A stretch of 64,000 bases of DNA. Origin: an uncultured Lachnospiraceae bacterium. GTDB taxonomy: Bacteria > Bacillota > Clostridia > Lachnospirales > Lachnospiraceae. The notes below the pieces were generated by a model. It had not been told where the DNA came from. It did no database searches and saw nothing but the letters and a program-made list of their open reading frames with translations. Every line of letters starts with the position of its first letter. The stretch's first letter is position 1. Shown piece by piece: positions 9,460 through 20,434 of this stretch. The stretch lies in assembly GCA_945949085.1 (NCBI GenBank), contig CAMFDJ010000013.1, positions 1-64,000 of the forward strand. Reading direction: 5' to 3'. A program made the position numbers and the translations under genes.

Positions 9460-10542
9460 TTATCGCAAAAACTGTTCATTGCCAAGTGAAATATCCACAT
9501 ATTTCGTATATGCCTTAAATGCGCTGGGAATGGGGTATGCTGCTTCAATCTCCTGCGGATAAATCAATAATCTTTCTGTTTTCTCCAGATTCTTTCCCCC
9601 CGTATCTGCCACCTTTACCAGATACCCCTTCATATGCCATTCCTTATGCGTAAAAATATGTCTGGCATCCTCAAGAGGCTTTATATAAAGAGGCTGATAG
9701 CCAAATGCTGCCACTTGCCGCTCTATATTTTCCTTTTCCAGCCAACCGTCAAAGGTAGGGAACTCATAAAGGCCTGCCAACAGACCGCTCCCCTCTCTTC
9801 TGCGAATCAATGTCCTGTCTCCATCCCGGATGAGCAGCACTGTCTTCTTTTCCACCTGTCTGGCCTTTTTCTTTTCCTTGTGCGGGATTCGTTCAAGAAG
9901 CCCTCTCTCTCTTGCAAGGCACATCTCCTGCCATGGACATCGCTCACATTTTGGCATGCCATTGGGCAAACATACCGTGGCTCCAAGCTCCATCAGTGCC
10001 TGATTAAAATCTCCCGGTCTGCCTTTGGGCATGATTCCTTTCAGTTCATCCTCCATGCGTTTTTTTGTTTTCGGATCCAGGACATTTGACTCATCTGCCA
10101 TCAGACGTGTCAGTATCCTAAGCACATTACCATCCACAGCAGGATATGGCCCTTCAAAAGCAATGGATGCAATCGCACCAGCCGTATAGCTGCCAATCCC
10201 GGGAAGCGAGAGCAGAAGCTCATACTCCCTTGGCATCATGCCGCCATATTGATCCATTATAATCCCGGCTGCCTTTTGGAGATTCCTTGCGCGGTTATAA
10301 TAACCAAGCCCCTCCCAAAGCTTAAGAAGCTGCTGCGAAGGCGCATCCGCAAGATCGGATATCGTAGGCAAAGCCTTCATAAATCTGTCATAATAGGGTT
10401 TGACTGCCTCAACTCTTGTCTGCTGTAGCATAATCTCTGAAACCCAGATTTTATAGGGATCACAGCTGCCACGCCAAGGCAGAATTCTTTTATTTGCATC
10501 ATACCACATAAGAAGCGGCTGTATGATAATGTCTGAAATCAT
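9460..10542 (-). CDS. mutY: A/G-specific adenine glycosylase
   Basis: HhH motif SLPGIGSYTAGAIASIAF...PAVDGNVLRILTR; 4Fe-4S CX6CX2CX5C (CLPNGMPKCERCPWQEMC). Confidence 0.95.
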   Translation of the reverse strand: MISDIIIQPLLMWYDANKRILPWRGSCDPYKIWVSEIMLQQTRVEAVKPYYDRFMKALPTISDLADAPSQQLLKLWEGLGYYNRARNLQKAAGIIMDQYGGMMPREYELLLSLPGIGSYTAGAIASIAFEGPYPAVDGNVLRILTRLMADESNVLDPKTKKRMEDELKGIMPKGRPGDFNQALMELGATVCLPNGMPKCERCPWQEMCLARERGLLERIPHKEKKKARQVEKKTVLLIRDGDRTLIRRREGSGLLAGLYEFPTFDGWLEKENIERQVAAFGYQPLYIKPLEDARHIFTHKEWHMKGYLVKVADTGGKNLEKTERLLIYPQEIEAAYPIPSAFKAYTKYVDISLGNEQFLR

Positions 10543-10582
10543 TCTAATCTTTTCCTCTGTTCTATGATAAATGGAAGGTCTG

Positions 10583-10632
10583 CATATGCCATATCGGCAG
10601 ATTTGCTGCACGCAGACCGTCTGCGGCATATG
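10583..10632. repeat. Palindromic element B: outer stem CATATGCC/GGCATATG enclosing two GCAG-type hairpins
   Basis: Outer 8-bp stem 10583-10590/10625-10632; inner GCAG-atttg-CTGC (10597-10609) and GCAGA-ccg-TCTGC (10612-10624). Confidence 0.6.
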
Positions 10633-10633
10633 A

Positions 10634-11542
10634 TTATGCCGAATTCTTATACGGTACCCTCGCTGCCGGAACTACCTCGGAAGCAGGAATTGTATGTACT
10701 GCCTGATCATCAAAGAAGATATGTGCACCAAAGGCCTTGAGCACATCTTTCTTGGCAATCCCTCCTAAGAAAAATGCTTCATCCACGCGTACGTTCCATG
10801 CACGCAAGGTCTTGATCACGCGTTCATGCGCCGGTGCACTTCTGGCTGTCACGAGCGCAATCCGGATAGGTGCCTGCTCCTGCGGTACATCTGCCTGAAG
10901 CCTTGAAAGCATTTTGATAAACTTGGCAAATGGACCTTCCGGAAGCGGCTGGTCGGCTTTCTTTTCTTCATTCTCCTCAAAGGCCTGTAATCCCTGACTC
11001 TGAAAAATCTTTTCAGATTCATCGGAAAAAAGAACTGCATCGCCGTCAAAAGCAATCCGAATCTGTGCAGGCTCCTGCTCCGTCTGATAAGTATGAATAC
11101 CATCACAGCAGATAATACCCGCTGCTATCCCATGATCAATTGCACTCTGTACGTCGTCTTCATGCGCCGACAAAAACAGGTCCGTATGAAACGCATTTAA
11201 ATATGGAGCCAAAGAAGCACCCGCCGCAAGCACTGCGCGTGTAATTCCAAGTCCGTAGCTGCGGATGGAATGAAACACCCTCAGTGATGTATCCGCACTG
11301 TTTCTTGACATGACAATCACTTCCACACATCCCTCATGCCCCGGCAATTCATTCAGCTTTAAAAGTGCCTTCACAAGTGCGAATCCCGGTCCCGGCTTTA
11401 AGCATTCGTTTTCATGTGCAATCTGATATCTGCGGTAGCTCTCCACACCTTCCTGCTCGAATATCTCATTCTCATAGGACAGATCAAACAGTGCCCGCGA
11501 GCTGACTCCAATTACAATTTTGTCCTCCAAATTCAATGCCAT
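10634..11542 (-). CDS. Cytosolic 5'-nucleotidase (NT5C1-like)
   Basis: MALNLEDKIVIGVSSRALFDL...VIVMSRNSADTSLRVFHSIRSYGL...VTARSAPAHERVIKTLRAW...FFLGG. Confidence 0.82.
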   Translation of the reverse strand: MALNLEDKIVIGVSSRALFDLSYENEIFEQEGVESYRRYQIAHENECLKPGPGFALVKALLKLNELPGHEGCVEVIVMSRNSADTSLRVFHSIRSYGLGITRAVLAAGASLAPYLNAFHTDLFLSAHEDDVQSAIDHGIAAGIICCDGIHTYQTEQEPAQIRIAFDGDAVLFSDESEKIFQSQGLQAFEENEEKKADQPLPEGPFAKFIKMLSRLQADVPQEQAPIRIALVTARSAPAHERVIKTLRAWNVRVDEAFFLGGIAKKDVLKAFGAHIFFDDQAVHTIPASEVVPAARVPYKNSA

Positions 11543-11658
11543 AGCACTCTCTCCCTTCCTTACATTGGTACATTTAGTCTGTTTCATGACGACTTTGATC
11601 ATGCTTTTCCAAATATAAAAGCATGCCGGAAGAGAAACTGTGGCATATTCATTGCCTC

Positions 11659-12210
11659 TTAATATAATCTGACCTTTTCAAATTTCTGCTTGGTCAGCAG
11701 ACAATTCTTCAGGCTCTGATACTGCTCCTCCAAAGACACTTCCTCAAGCTCTATGTCTGAGGCAACTGCCATAGTCGTGAGCATCTCCTGCGTGATCCTG
11801 TGATGGACACTCGTCAAAATATTCAGTCTCTCTTCTGTCCCGGCAGCATCCAGATATTCTGCAACTGCCGGATCTAATATAAGTTCTTCCCGCTCGTCCG
11901 CCGTAGCTGCCTGTGTATCCATTGCAGCCCCGCTAATCTCTTCTCCTGCCACGTGAGATGTCCGGGATATGATATTTGCTGATTGCACCCTCTCAAAACG
12001 GTACTCCTGCTCTGCCTGTGGATACTTTTCCTTATCAACTCTGCTCATAAACATTTCAAGGTCTCTGACATATACCCTGTAGTCATCATAGAGTGCCTGA
12101 TAGACCACCTTCCGCGTACCGTCTTCAGAATCGGTAGCAAGGGTAATGATCTGATACAGGTTTCCCTTAAAATGTCTGAATAACTCATATGGCTTTGGAT
12201 TCTCTCTCAT
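11659..12210 (-). CDS. DUF1653-domain protein
   Basis: N-terminus KPYELFRHFKGNLYQIITLATDSEDGTRKVVYQALYDDYRVYVRDLEMF matches the DUF1653 pattern. Confidence 0.8.
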   Translation of the reverse strand: MRENPKPYELFRHFKGNLYQIITLATDSEDGTRKVVYQALYDDYRVYVRDLEMFMSRVDKEKYPQAEQEYRFERVQSANIISRTSHVAGEEISGAAMDTQAATADEREELILDPAVAEYLDAAGTEERLNILTSVHHRITQEMLTTMAVASDIELEEVSLEEQYQSLKNCLLTKQKFEKVRLY

Positions 12211-12372
12211 CAATTATGCCTCCCGCATTGCAAAAGCCCTGTCATATAAACCTGTCTTTTGCATCATGGTTTTATGTTATGCTTACTATCGCAACCACTT
12301 TATCAGTATATCGCATAATGATTCGAATGTCATATGAATTTGGCAGGAAAATGTTGTTTCTTATTTCCATTT

Positions 12373-12774
12373 TTATTCTGTAAGAATGATTTCCACCGAA
12401 AAAGCCTCTCCCTCATAGTCCTGAATCTGCAGCTTTTCAAGAGACAGTATCAGTTCATCCTTCTGTGCTTCGTCCATAAGTGCAAATCTGCTGTCATGAA
12501 TCTGCAGTCTGTACCATCTGCCTCCATACAGATCCAGCTCCCGCGTCAGCATCACTCCGCTTCTGCTGCAATGATAACCCGCCAGAACGGAAGATACCTC
12601 CTGCCGATAAACAGCCTCCTTCTCCTCATACATGCTGTTATCAAAAAGCATCGCCGCCTGCGTCCTGCTCTCTGCTTTCATGCTCCATACCATGAATATA
12701 GTCAGAATAAGCATGACCGTAATAAATACTGTTCCACACACCTGTTTTATCTTTTTCAGTTGTTCTTCCTTCAT
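12373..12774 (-). CDS. Hypothetical single-TM protein
   Basis: ATG at 12774 with strong AGGAGGT SD; MKEEQLKKIKQVCGTVFITVMLILTIFMVWS. Confidence 0.65.
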   Translation of the reverse strand: MKEEQLKKIKQVCGTVFITVMLILTIFMVWSMKAESRTQAAMLFDNSMYEEKEAVYRQEVSSVLAGYHCSRSGVMLTRELDLYGGRWYRLQIHDSRFALMDEAQKDELILSLEKLQIQDYEGEAFSVEIILTE

Positions 12775-12837
12775 ATGTATACCTCCTTCTGCAAAAGTCA
12801 TTGCAACAGATTTTTTAAGGTATTCACATGATAGCAC

Positions 12838-12866
12838 AAAAAAAGTACCATAATTGGTACTTTTTT
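12838..12866 (-). terminator. Intrinsic terminator, likely for luxS
   Basis: AAAAAAGTACC-ataatt-GGTACTTTTTT; symmetric A/T tracts. Confidence 0.75.
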
Positions 12867-12946
12867 CTGTTTTTTGTAATTCAATATTATATAAATAATA
12901 GATAAATATGGTATCACAGTCCCAAAATGCCACCGGAAATCAAACC

Positions 12947-13429
12947 TTATTCCGGATAATGCAGATGTGCATCATCGATGCCGTACAGAGTGCGCGTAAG
13001 ATACATCCGCGCCACGAAACGTGCCATGCCAAGGTTCATATCCAGATAATTCCCGCAGTCACGCGGCGCAGCTCCCGGCACCTCTCCCTCAAAATCGCGG
13101 ATAAATTCAAACATTTCCACCATCAGCGGTACAATATCCTTAGACTCATAATCTCCGGCCAGGAGGAGGTAAAAGCCCGTCCGACATCCCATCGGTCCAA
13201 AATAGATCACCTTCTCCTTGATGCCTTCCCTGTTGCGCAGATAGGTGGCTGCCAGATGCTCGATTGTATGTACTTCAGCCGTATTGAGCACAGGCTCATC
13301 ATTCGGGCTTGTCACGCGCAGATCAAAAGTCGTGATCACCTCATTGCCCACATAGTCCTTTCTGGACACATAGATCCCCGGCTCCAACGTAATGTGATTT
13401 ACTGTAAAACTTGCTATTTTTTCCATCAT
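12947..13429 (-). CDS. luxS: S-ribosylhomocysteine lyase
   Basis: HTIEHLAATYLRN zinc motif; FGPMGCRTGFYLL; GAAPRDCGNYLDMNL. Confidence 0.97.
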   Translation of the reverse strand: MMEKIASFTVNHITLEPGIYVSRKDYVGNEVITTFDLRVTSPNDEPVLNTAEVHTIEHLAATYLRNREGIKEKVIYFGPMGCRTGFYLLLAGDYESKDIVPLMVEMFEFIRDFEGEVPGAAPRDCGNYLDMNLGMARFVARMYLTRTLYGIDDAHLHYPE

Positions 13430-13461
13430 CTTTTCCTTCCCGTTTCTGTTTTCAGAGCAGC

Positions 13462-13770
13462 CTATTTGACCAGCTGCTCCAGTTCCTCCCTGCCGATCAC
13501 TCCGACAGATTTGGCAGACACCTCTCCACCGCGAAAAACAACAAGTGTCGGAATACTCATCACCTTATAACGGACTGCAAGTTCACTCTCATCATCAATG
13601 TTGATCTTGCACACCTTAATTTCCGGATGTGCATCTGCAAATGTCTCCACCACCGGTGCCATCATTCTGCAAGGTGCACACCAGGATGCCCAGAAGTCCA
13701 CCAGCACAGGACCCCCCGCCTGTACAACCTCCGCATCAAAATTACTCTTTGTCACTTCTACAACTGCCAT
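13462..13770 (-). CDS. trxA: Thioredoxin
   Basis: LVDFWASWCAPCRMMAPVVE active site; MSIPTLVVFRGG. Confidence 0.95.
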   Translation of the reverse strand: MAVVEVTKSNFDAEVVQAGGPVLVDFWASWCAPCRMMAPVVETFADAHPEIKVCKINIDDESELAVRYKVMSIPTLVVFRGGEVSAKSVGVIGREELEQLVK

Positions 13771-13888
13771 ATTCATTACCTTCTTTCTCTTTTCCTTTGT
13801 TGTTATGGTATCCTGTTTTTTTCATTTTACTCTGCGTTTGTGTTTCCTTTGTGTTTTCAAAAAAAGATTTTGGAGTCAAAAGGTATCA

Positions 13889-16800
13889 TCACTCATATTG
13901 CGCTGCAAAATCACGCAAAGTCGCAATTGCCTTTTCATACTCAAAATCTGCTGCTGCTTTTCTTGCCTGCTGCAGACATTCTCTCACATTTTCAGGCAGC
14001 TTTTCCTGCTCCATCTCATCAAACGCACTCTTTGCTTCCTCCGTCTCAAAATCATCCAAAAGGGCTGCTATTGCCTGCATCCTTTGCAGAATTGCCTGCT
14101 CCGGTTTTTCTCCCGCTGCAGCATCCCCGTTCTGCTCCTTCTGAGACTGCGTGAAAACAGTATCACTATCCTTGTCCTGCTCCTCTGAAAACTGTTGCAG
14201 CATCTCGTCCACAAATCCAAGCTGTGGGACAAAGCGAAGTCCTGCTGTCAGGAGTTGCCATTCCAGTATGAATTCCTCATGATGTGCCTGCACAAATGAC
14301 TGATCTGATGCTTTTGCGGCCTTTTCCAACTCGAATGCCATGTCCGCCACTCTATCCGCCCCAATACTTCTGGCGTTACTTTTGATCGCATGTACCAAAA
14401 TACCATACTCTTTCATATCGGCTGCAGCAAGCAGACCTGTAAGCCTTTCTGTTTTTTCCTTTTCATCCTCCACAAACAGACGGAGAATGTCTATATATTG
14501 CGTTTCACTTCCGCCCATAAAGCGAAGTCCTTCCTCCGAATTGATGCCTTCCTCTTTCAGCCACAGGGTAAGGGAAGACTCCTGCTGTTTTTCCGCTCTT
14601 AGCATTTTCTCGCTTTTCTCCAAACTGTTTCCCTCCTCAGATGGCGTTCCTAAGCTTTCCGTCTGTTTCTTATCGGCAAGATATCGCAAAAGCATCTGTT
14701 CTATGAGTTCCTGCTCGATCGGTTTGCTCAGATAGTCTGCAAAGCCTGCCTCCATATACATTTCTCTTGCACCATTGATCGCATTCGCAGTCAGTGCAAT
14801 GACAGGTGTGTGGAAGGCCGGATACTCGCGCAGCCGGCGTAGCGTCTCAATACCGTCAATCTGTGGCATCACATGATCTAAGAATATCAGATCATATTGC
14901 CTGTCTTTTGCCATTTCCAGACATTTCCACCCACTGTCAGCCAGATCGATTTCCATATGATACTCACGCAGCAGCCCTTTCGCAACCTTTAAGTTAATCT
15001 CATTATCATCCACAATCAGGATTCTTGCTCCCTCAAAAGTAATCCGCTCTTTTTTCTCGATTGGTGCTGTTTCATGGAGCCTGCCATCTTTTGCCTGACG
15101 ATAAGTGACTGTGCCGCTTCCCGGTTTTTGCAAAATCGCAACATGGAATTTTGTTCCCACGCCATATTCACTCTCAACGTCTATCGTACCCCCCATCAGT
15201 CTGATCAGATTTTTACAGATGGCAAGTCCAAGTCCTGTTCCCTCTATTGCGTGTACCTGACCGCGCTCCACGCGTTCAAAGCTTTCAAACAGATTTCCTA
15301 AATCCTCTTTGTGAATGCCGATCCCCGTATCCTCAACTGCAATACAGAGTCTCTGCTGTGCATCATACTCCATACGAAGGGTAATGGAGCCCTCATGTGT
15401 AAACTTTGCCGCATTATTCAGCAGATTGATCAGAATCTGCCGGATTCTGATATCATCACCAATCAGTCTGTCCGGAATATCATCCTGTACCCGGATGTAT
15501 AACTCGACCGGTTTTTCTTCCAATCTGAAATTAATGATATTTTCCACATCTCTGACCAGTTCACTCAAGGAATATTCTCTTGTGACAATATCCATTTTCC
15601 CGGATTCAATCTTGGAAAAGTCAAGAATCTCATTGATCACATTCAGTAATTTTTTACCGGCTCCCAGTATGTTGTTGAGATCCTCTCTGACCGTATCAGG
15701 CACATTCTCTTTCAGTGCAATCTCCGTCATACCGATGATTGCATTCATAGGTGTCCGGATTTCATGTGACATATTCGCCAGGAACATACTCTTGGCACGG
15801 TTTGCACGCTCTGCCTCTTCTTTCGCGTCCCGAATCTGTTCATATTGCTGCCTGATCAGGGACATATTACTGATTCTGGTCAGAGACCATGTCAGATACA
15901 CAACCAGAAACAGGATCACAAAAATGAGATATCCGTAAAACCAGGCATGCTCATAAAACTGCTGCTCCTTATTTAAGGTAATCTGCATTTCATTCAGCGG
16001 TTTCAGTGTATTCTCATCGAGCACCTCAAAATGGAACACATAGCTTCCACTCGGCAGGTTTGTATAAACAATCTGCGCAAGTTCATTCTGTCTGATCAGT
16101 ACCTTCTGTTCATCAAACCCTTCCATGTAATATCTGACATATGGGTTACTCAAAGTAAAATCCAGAACAGCCGGCTCGATCACGATTCTTTTGTCACGCG
16201 CCTGTAACTGATAAACACCGCTTTCATCTCCCATAATACGTCCGCTGTCGGCACTGACGCCGTTTAGCGCCAGTTTGACTTTTCCTGCGGACTGGAGCGG
16301 TAGTTTTGTATTGATCTTATTGATACCACTTGCACAGGATAGATATAACCAGCCGGACATTGTGCGATAATTCCAAGCATTTGAGGTCAGGGCACTGCCA
16401 AGCCCCTGCATCGCCCCCAGCAACCGGTATGTCATATCCTCTTTATTTTCTGCCAGATCACTTGCAGAAACAATGAAGATACCGGCACTGGACAACACCC
16501 ATGCCTTATCATTTTCAAGCACCATGATATCCAGGTTATTGGCATATGGAAAATTGTTGAGCACTTTTACCCGATACTGATCATCCATATAGCAAAGTGC
16601 ATTGCTCGTCACTAAAAAATAGCCATCCTGATAGGGAACGATCCGCATAATGATCTGGGAAGACAATCCATCTTCAAACGTGACCCGATCAACAATCTGA
16701 TGCTCTCTGATTACAAAAACACCCTCTCCGTCACTCCCCGCCAGCAGGTCATGATCCGGTGTCTCAGCCAAGGATAGAATCTGAGGATTTTTCAGTCCGT

Positions 16801-18769
16801 CCTCTTCTCCGAGTGTTGCCACCACCTCTCCGTCCCGGATGAATGTAATTCCTGTCACACCGGCCGCCACGATTGTCTTATCTTCCATCTGCATAGTAGA
16901 CCGGAAACGATTTCCTTGCGCCTGTCCCTTATCCGCATTATAGGAGGTTATCGACCCATCTGCCCCATAACAGAGCAAACCATCTGTTCCATAAGTGGAC
17001 AACCACAGATTTCCGGTATCATCCTGCATCACGCACCGTACCCTGACATCCTGCAGTCTTTCCGTCAGCTTATTCTGCACTTCGTACCCGTTTTTTTCAT
17101 CTATGATCGTAAGTCCGCTGTCGGTTCCGACATACAGCTGTCCACGGCATACACAGGTAGAATTGACCACTTCATCCTCAAGTCCGCATGCTGCATAGAC
17201 ATCCGAAAAACTATTCGGAGTCAGTTCCATCACACCCATTCTTGATGAAACAAACCAGTAATTCCCTTCATAGTCCTGTATCATAGCATTGACGGAATTG
17301 TCAAATTTTCGATTACCCGTATCTCGAAAAGCAGTCACTCTGCCACTGTCACTCAGATAAGCGATTCCGTTATCGGCACAGATCCATATCCGCCCGTCGC
17401 GATCCTGTGCAAGACCACTGACAGAGGAAATATTGCCGGTCGGAATGGTTTTTCCTTTTGTGATTTTCCCATTTTTATAATATACAGTCTGCAGATAATC
17501 TTTGCTCGTTCCGACAAAATATTTATCTCCGCCAGCATAACGCACACAGGTATAAAACACATCTTCATTTTCTTCACGTGAAAGAATATCCCGCAGTTTC
17601 CCGCTTTCATAAAAGAAAAGTCTTCCGTCATTCGTCACACCTGCAAGAATACCGTCATTTTCATTTGCCAGATCATTGACATAGCTGATATCCGCAAGTC
17701 CCTCTACGGACTGACATGTTCCATCCGGCAATATGACAGACATCGCTCCTGTTGTCCCAATGTAGAGACTGCCGTCCTTTTCCTCTACAATAGAGCGGAC
17801 TGAATTAGCCGCAAGTCCTTCCTCTATCCCGTATATTGTAAATGCTTCATTCTCATATATTGCAATACCGGAATCATTCGTACCGATGATCAATCTTCCC
17901 TTAGAATCCACAAAAAGAGCAGTAACGCTGGTAATGGAGTTCTCAAGACCGATCATCTCAAACCGGATGCCGTCGTAGCGATATAATCCGGCATAGGAAC
18001 CAACCCAGATATATCCATCCGGTGTCTGACAGATTGCATTTGCTTCGGAAGATGCCATTTTGTTGTCACTGTCGTAAATGATTTCCACGTAATCTCCGGG
18101 ATCAAACTCACCGGCATAGACTGCTTCCGCCTGCAACATGCCGTATGCACATAAGCCTGCAACTAAAACAACTGTTTTATAACTGTTCTTTTTTTTCTGT
18201 TCTCTATGTGCCTGCTTTTCTTTTCTGATGCGAAAATATCTTACAATCCAATAGAGAACAAAAATGGTGAGCACCTTATCCGGTATATCGATAAATGCCT
18301 GTGCAAGTACAGTTGCCAAAGGCTTTGGCGCATGGTTGTCGATCAGCATATCATACAATCCCTTCGCCCATATATGTCCGCATACCCCGTCAGAACATAG
18401 CAGATTAATCGGTGTCGCAACAATGACAGCTGCAATCCCTGTGATCAGGCTTGTTGTAAGCGCTCCGAATGCATCTTTCATATACCCTCTCTTTGACAGC
18501 ACGCCGACAAGAATGCCTGTTATCACACCAATCAGTGCCCAGATCATCCCTCTGCTATTGTAAAATCCGCAAAGCAAATGAGACAGACCACCGCACAGAC
18601 CGCCAATCCATGGGCCATACAGATATGCTGTCACACATGTTCCGATGGAATCCAGCCAGAACGGCGCATGCGTCACATATGCAATCCAGTTTCCGGCAAA
18701 ATCACAAAGGATACCGGTCAGAACCATCCCTATCACTTTCCAACTCCACTTTTTATCCTGTTGCTCCAC
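13889..18769 (-). CDS. Hybrid sensor kinase: ECF-S-like TM domain, two-component regulator propeller, Y_Y_Y, HisKA/HATPase, REC, HPt
   Basis: N-terminal multi-[15 protein letters not shown]...; propeller repeats; [44 protein letters not shown]...[11 protein letters not shown]; HPt [14 protein letters not shown]. Confidence 0.9.
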   Translation of the reverse strand: MEQQDKKWSWKVIGMVLTGILCDFAGNWIAYVTHAPFWLDSIGTCVTAYLYGPWIGGLCGGLSHLLCGFYNSRGMIWALIGVITGILVGVLSKRGYMKDAFGALTTSLITGIAAVIVATPINLLCSDGVCGHIWAKGLYDMLIDNHAPKPLATVLAQAFIDIPDKVLTIFVLYWIVRYFRIRKEKQAHREQKKKNSYKTVVLVAGLCAYGMLQAEAVYAGEFDPGDYVEIIYDSDNKMASSEANAICQTPDGYIWVGSYAGLYRYDGIRFEMIGLENSITSVTALFVDSKGRLIIGTNDSGIAIYENEAFTIYGIEEGLAANSVRSIVEEKDGSLYIGTTGAMSVILPDGTCQSVEGLADISYVNDLANENDGILAGVTNDGRLFFYESGKLRDILSREENEDVFYTCVRYAGGDKYFVGTSKDYLQTVYYKNGKITKGKTIPTGNISSVSGLAQDRDGRIWICADNGIAYLSDSGRVTAFRDTGNRKFDNSVNAMIQDYEGNYWFVSSRMGVMELTPNSFSDVYAACGLEDEVVNSTCVCRGQLYVGTDSGLTIIDEKNGYEVQNKLTERLQDVRVRCVMQDDTGNLWLSTYGTDGLLCYGADGSITSYNADKGQAQGNRFRSTMQMEDKTIVAAGVTGITFIRDGEVVATLGEEDGLKNPQILSLAETPDHDLLAGSDGEGVFVIREHQIVDRVTFEDGLSSQIIMRIVPYQDGYFLVTSNALCYMDDQYRVKVLNNFPYANNLDIMVLENDKAWVLSSAGIFIVSASDLAENKEDMTYRLLGAMQGLGSALTSNAWNYRTMSGWLYLSCASGINKINTKLPLQSAGKVKLALNGVSADSGRIMGDESGVYQLQARDKRIVIEPAVLDFTLSNPYVRYYMEGFDEQKVLIRQNELAQIVYTNLPSGSYVFHFEVLDENTLKPLNEMQITLNKEQQFYEHAWFYGYLIFVILFLVVYLTWSLTRISNMSLIRQQYEQIRDAKEEAERANRAKSMFLANMSHEIRTPMNAIIGMTEIALKENVPDTVREDLNNILGAGKKLLNVINEILDFSKIESGKMDIVTREYSLSELVRDVENIINFRLEEKPVELYIRVQDDIPDRLIGDDIRIRQILINLLNNAAKFTHEGSITLRMEYDAQQRLCIAVEDTGIGIHKEDLGNLFESFERVERGQVHAIEGTGLGLAICKNLIRLMGGTIDVESEYGVGTKFHVAILQKPGSGTVTYRQAKDGRLHETAPIEKKERITFEGARILIVDDNEINLKVAKGLLREYHMEIDLADSGWKCLEMAKDRQYDLIFLDHVMPQIDGIETLRRLREYPAFHTPVIALTANAINGAREMYMEAGFADYLSKPIEQELIEQMLLRYLADKKQTESLGTPSEEGNSLEKSEKMLRAEKQQESSLTLWLKEEGINSEEGLRFMGGSETQYIDILRLFVEDEKEKTERLTGLLAAADMKEYGILVHAIKSNARSIGADRVADMAFELEKAAKASDQSFVQAHHEEFILEWQLLTAGLRFVPQLGFVDEMLQQFSEEQDKDSDTVFTQSQKEQNGDAAAGEKPEQAILQRMQAIAALLDDFETEEAKSAFDEMEQEKLPENVRECLQQARKAAADFEYEKAIATLRDFAAQYE

Positions 18770-18835
18770 ACTATTTCCCTCTTTTCAAAGCCGCAGTCAT
18801 CCCCTGCTAAACCAGCACTTTGTTTCTCAAACGTG

Positions 18836-19390
18836 TCATAACGGTTCTCTGCAAAAATAACAGTTGTACTTGGATGAATAATCATGCATAGAAATCAGGT
18901 TATCCGCGTTACAATATGCACACACTACTTTTCTCATGCCGCCCGGCACAGGGTCACCTTCAATCAATCTCTGGGCATACCGGATTTTTCCGTGATGCAG
19001 TTCATTTTCTCGCTCCTGCTGCTGTTTTTCCCTTCGGTGCTCCATTTCATCCTGCATTGCCTTCTCGCGCAAAAGCTCTGTTGTGCTCTTTTCCTTCTGC
19101 TGCATTTGTCCCGGCTCAGTCTGTCTGCTGCGCACCGGCGACGGATTGCCTCCTGCTGCCTGCTGCGAATTGTATCCTGACGACTGCTGCCTGTTCTGAG
19201 GCTGCATCGGTCTGGGCGGCTGTGGCTGTCCGGAGGGATTGACCTGCCGGCCCTGCACCTGATAAACATCTGAATTTCTGCGCGGCTCGTTCGGCTTTGC
19301 CGATGGTTTAACGCCGCTGTTTTTCTTCTTGATGTTGTTCACAATAGAAAAAACAATAATCACCCAAATAATGATACTGAATAAACTCAT
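18836..19390 (-). CDS. Hypothetical single-TM protein with C-terminal zinc-ribbon-like CX2C...CX2C
   Basis: MSLFSIIIWVIIVFSIV, Q/P-rich linker, CAYCNADN...YNCYFCREPL; ATGA overlap with holA. Confidence 0.6.
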   Translation of the reverse strand: MSLFSIIIWVIIVFSIVNNIKKKNSGVKPSAKPNEPRRNSDVYQVQGRQVNPSGQPQPPRPMQPQNRQQSSGYNSQQAAGGNPSPVRSRQTEPGQMQQKEKSTTELLREKAMQDEMEHRREKQQQERENELHHGKIRYAQRLIEGDPVPGGMRKVVCAYCNADNLISMHDYSSKYNCYFCREPL

Positions 19391-20382
19391 GCTCCCTTTT
19401 CCTCCCGTCTGCTAAATTCTATGAGCAATAATTCTACACAAAGCACTTCTGCAATCTTTCCGGTATTGACCGCTTCCTCACTGTCCACACAACGCTCCAG
19501 CGCTCCCCGTAGCATAGATGCGGAATATTTGGATGCCTGAGACATATATTTCGATGCAATGAAAGGCGCAAGTCCCAGTTTGGAACCGATCGCCTTATTG
19601 TCATATCCCTTTGCCCGAAGGAGCTTTGTCTGGTAAAGCAAATGAAACTGTCTTGTGATCAGAAATAAAATACGCCTTGCCGGTTCCTTGAGTGCGATCA
19701 GATCATAATACAGATCAAGTGCCAGCTTCTGCCTTTTGGAAAGCGCTGCTTCGATCATATCAAAGATGCGGTTCTCTATCCTTCTGACGCAGACGACCTG
19801 CACATCTGCAAGCGTGATATCCTCTTTTTGCATCGTATAACAGAGGAGTTTTTCCAATTCACTTGCAATATTCTCCATATCATCACCCACTGACTCAAGG
19901 AATGCATCCAAAGCGCCCTGGGTGATTTTTTTCTGTTCTCTTGCCACCGTTCCCACAACCCAGCGGGACAGTGTCTCCTCTGTCTGTCTTGTAAATTCTG
20001 TCACATAACCATTATCCTTGCAGACTTTATACAGACGGCTTCTTTTATCCACCTGCTGTTCCACAAAAATAAAATACGTCGTATCCGGTATCTCCTTCAG
20101 ATAATCGGCAAGCTTATCCTGCGCACTCTTAAAAAATCCGCTGTTCTCCACAACGATCACGCGTCGCTGTGCAAGAAACGGTAATGTCTCCGCCAAATCA
20201 ATCAATTTCTCTACGGAAATGTCCTTCCCCTCCTGATAATGACAGTTCATCGAATCATCAGGGTCTCCCATTGCACGAAAAAGCCGGTCTCTGTACTGCT
20301 TTCTGAGATAATCCTCCTCACCATACAGCAGATAGATATGACGAAATGTATTCTGTTTGATATCATTTGCGATTTTTTGCAT
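19387..20382 (-). CDS. holA: DNA polymerase III subunit delta
   Basis: IYLLYGEEDYLRKQYRDRL...; C-terminal FLITRQFHLLYQTKLL...LAPFIASKYMSQA. Confidence 0.9.
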   Translation of the reverse strand: MQKIANDIKQNTFRHIYLLYGEEDYLRKQYRDRLFRAMGDPDDSMNCHYQEGKDISVEKLIDLAETLPFLAQRRVIVVENSGFFKSAQDKLADYLKEIPDTTYFIFVEQQVDKRSRLYKVCKDNGYVTEFTRQTEETLSRWVVGTVAREQKKITQGALDAFLESVGDDMENIASELEKLLCYTMQKEDITLADVQVVCVRRIENRIFDMIEAALSKRQKLALDLYYDLIALKEPARRILFLITRQFHLLYQTKLLRAKGYDNKAIGSKLGLAPFIASKYMSQASKYSASMLRGALERCVDSEEAVNTGKIAEVLCVELLLIEFSRREEKGA

Positions 20383-20434
20383 ACATCTTCCACCTTGCCA
20401 TAATCAGTTATATCATATCACACCACAGTTTTTT

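Noticed and set aside
10543-10629. N-terminal extension of the mutY ORF (MPQTVCVQQICRYGICRP...)
   Set aside because: Produced by palindromic element B reading in frame; the ATG at 10542 has an upstream GAGG SD and begins the normal MutY domain.
11600-11625. Hairpin CATGCTTTT/AAAAGCATG downstream of the DUF1653 gene
   Set aside because: Perfect stem but A/T-rich with no following T-tract; not called as a terminator without transcript-end data.
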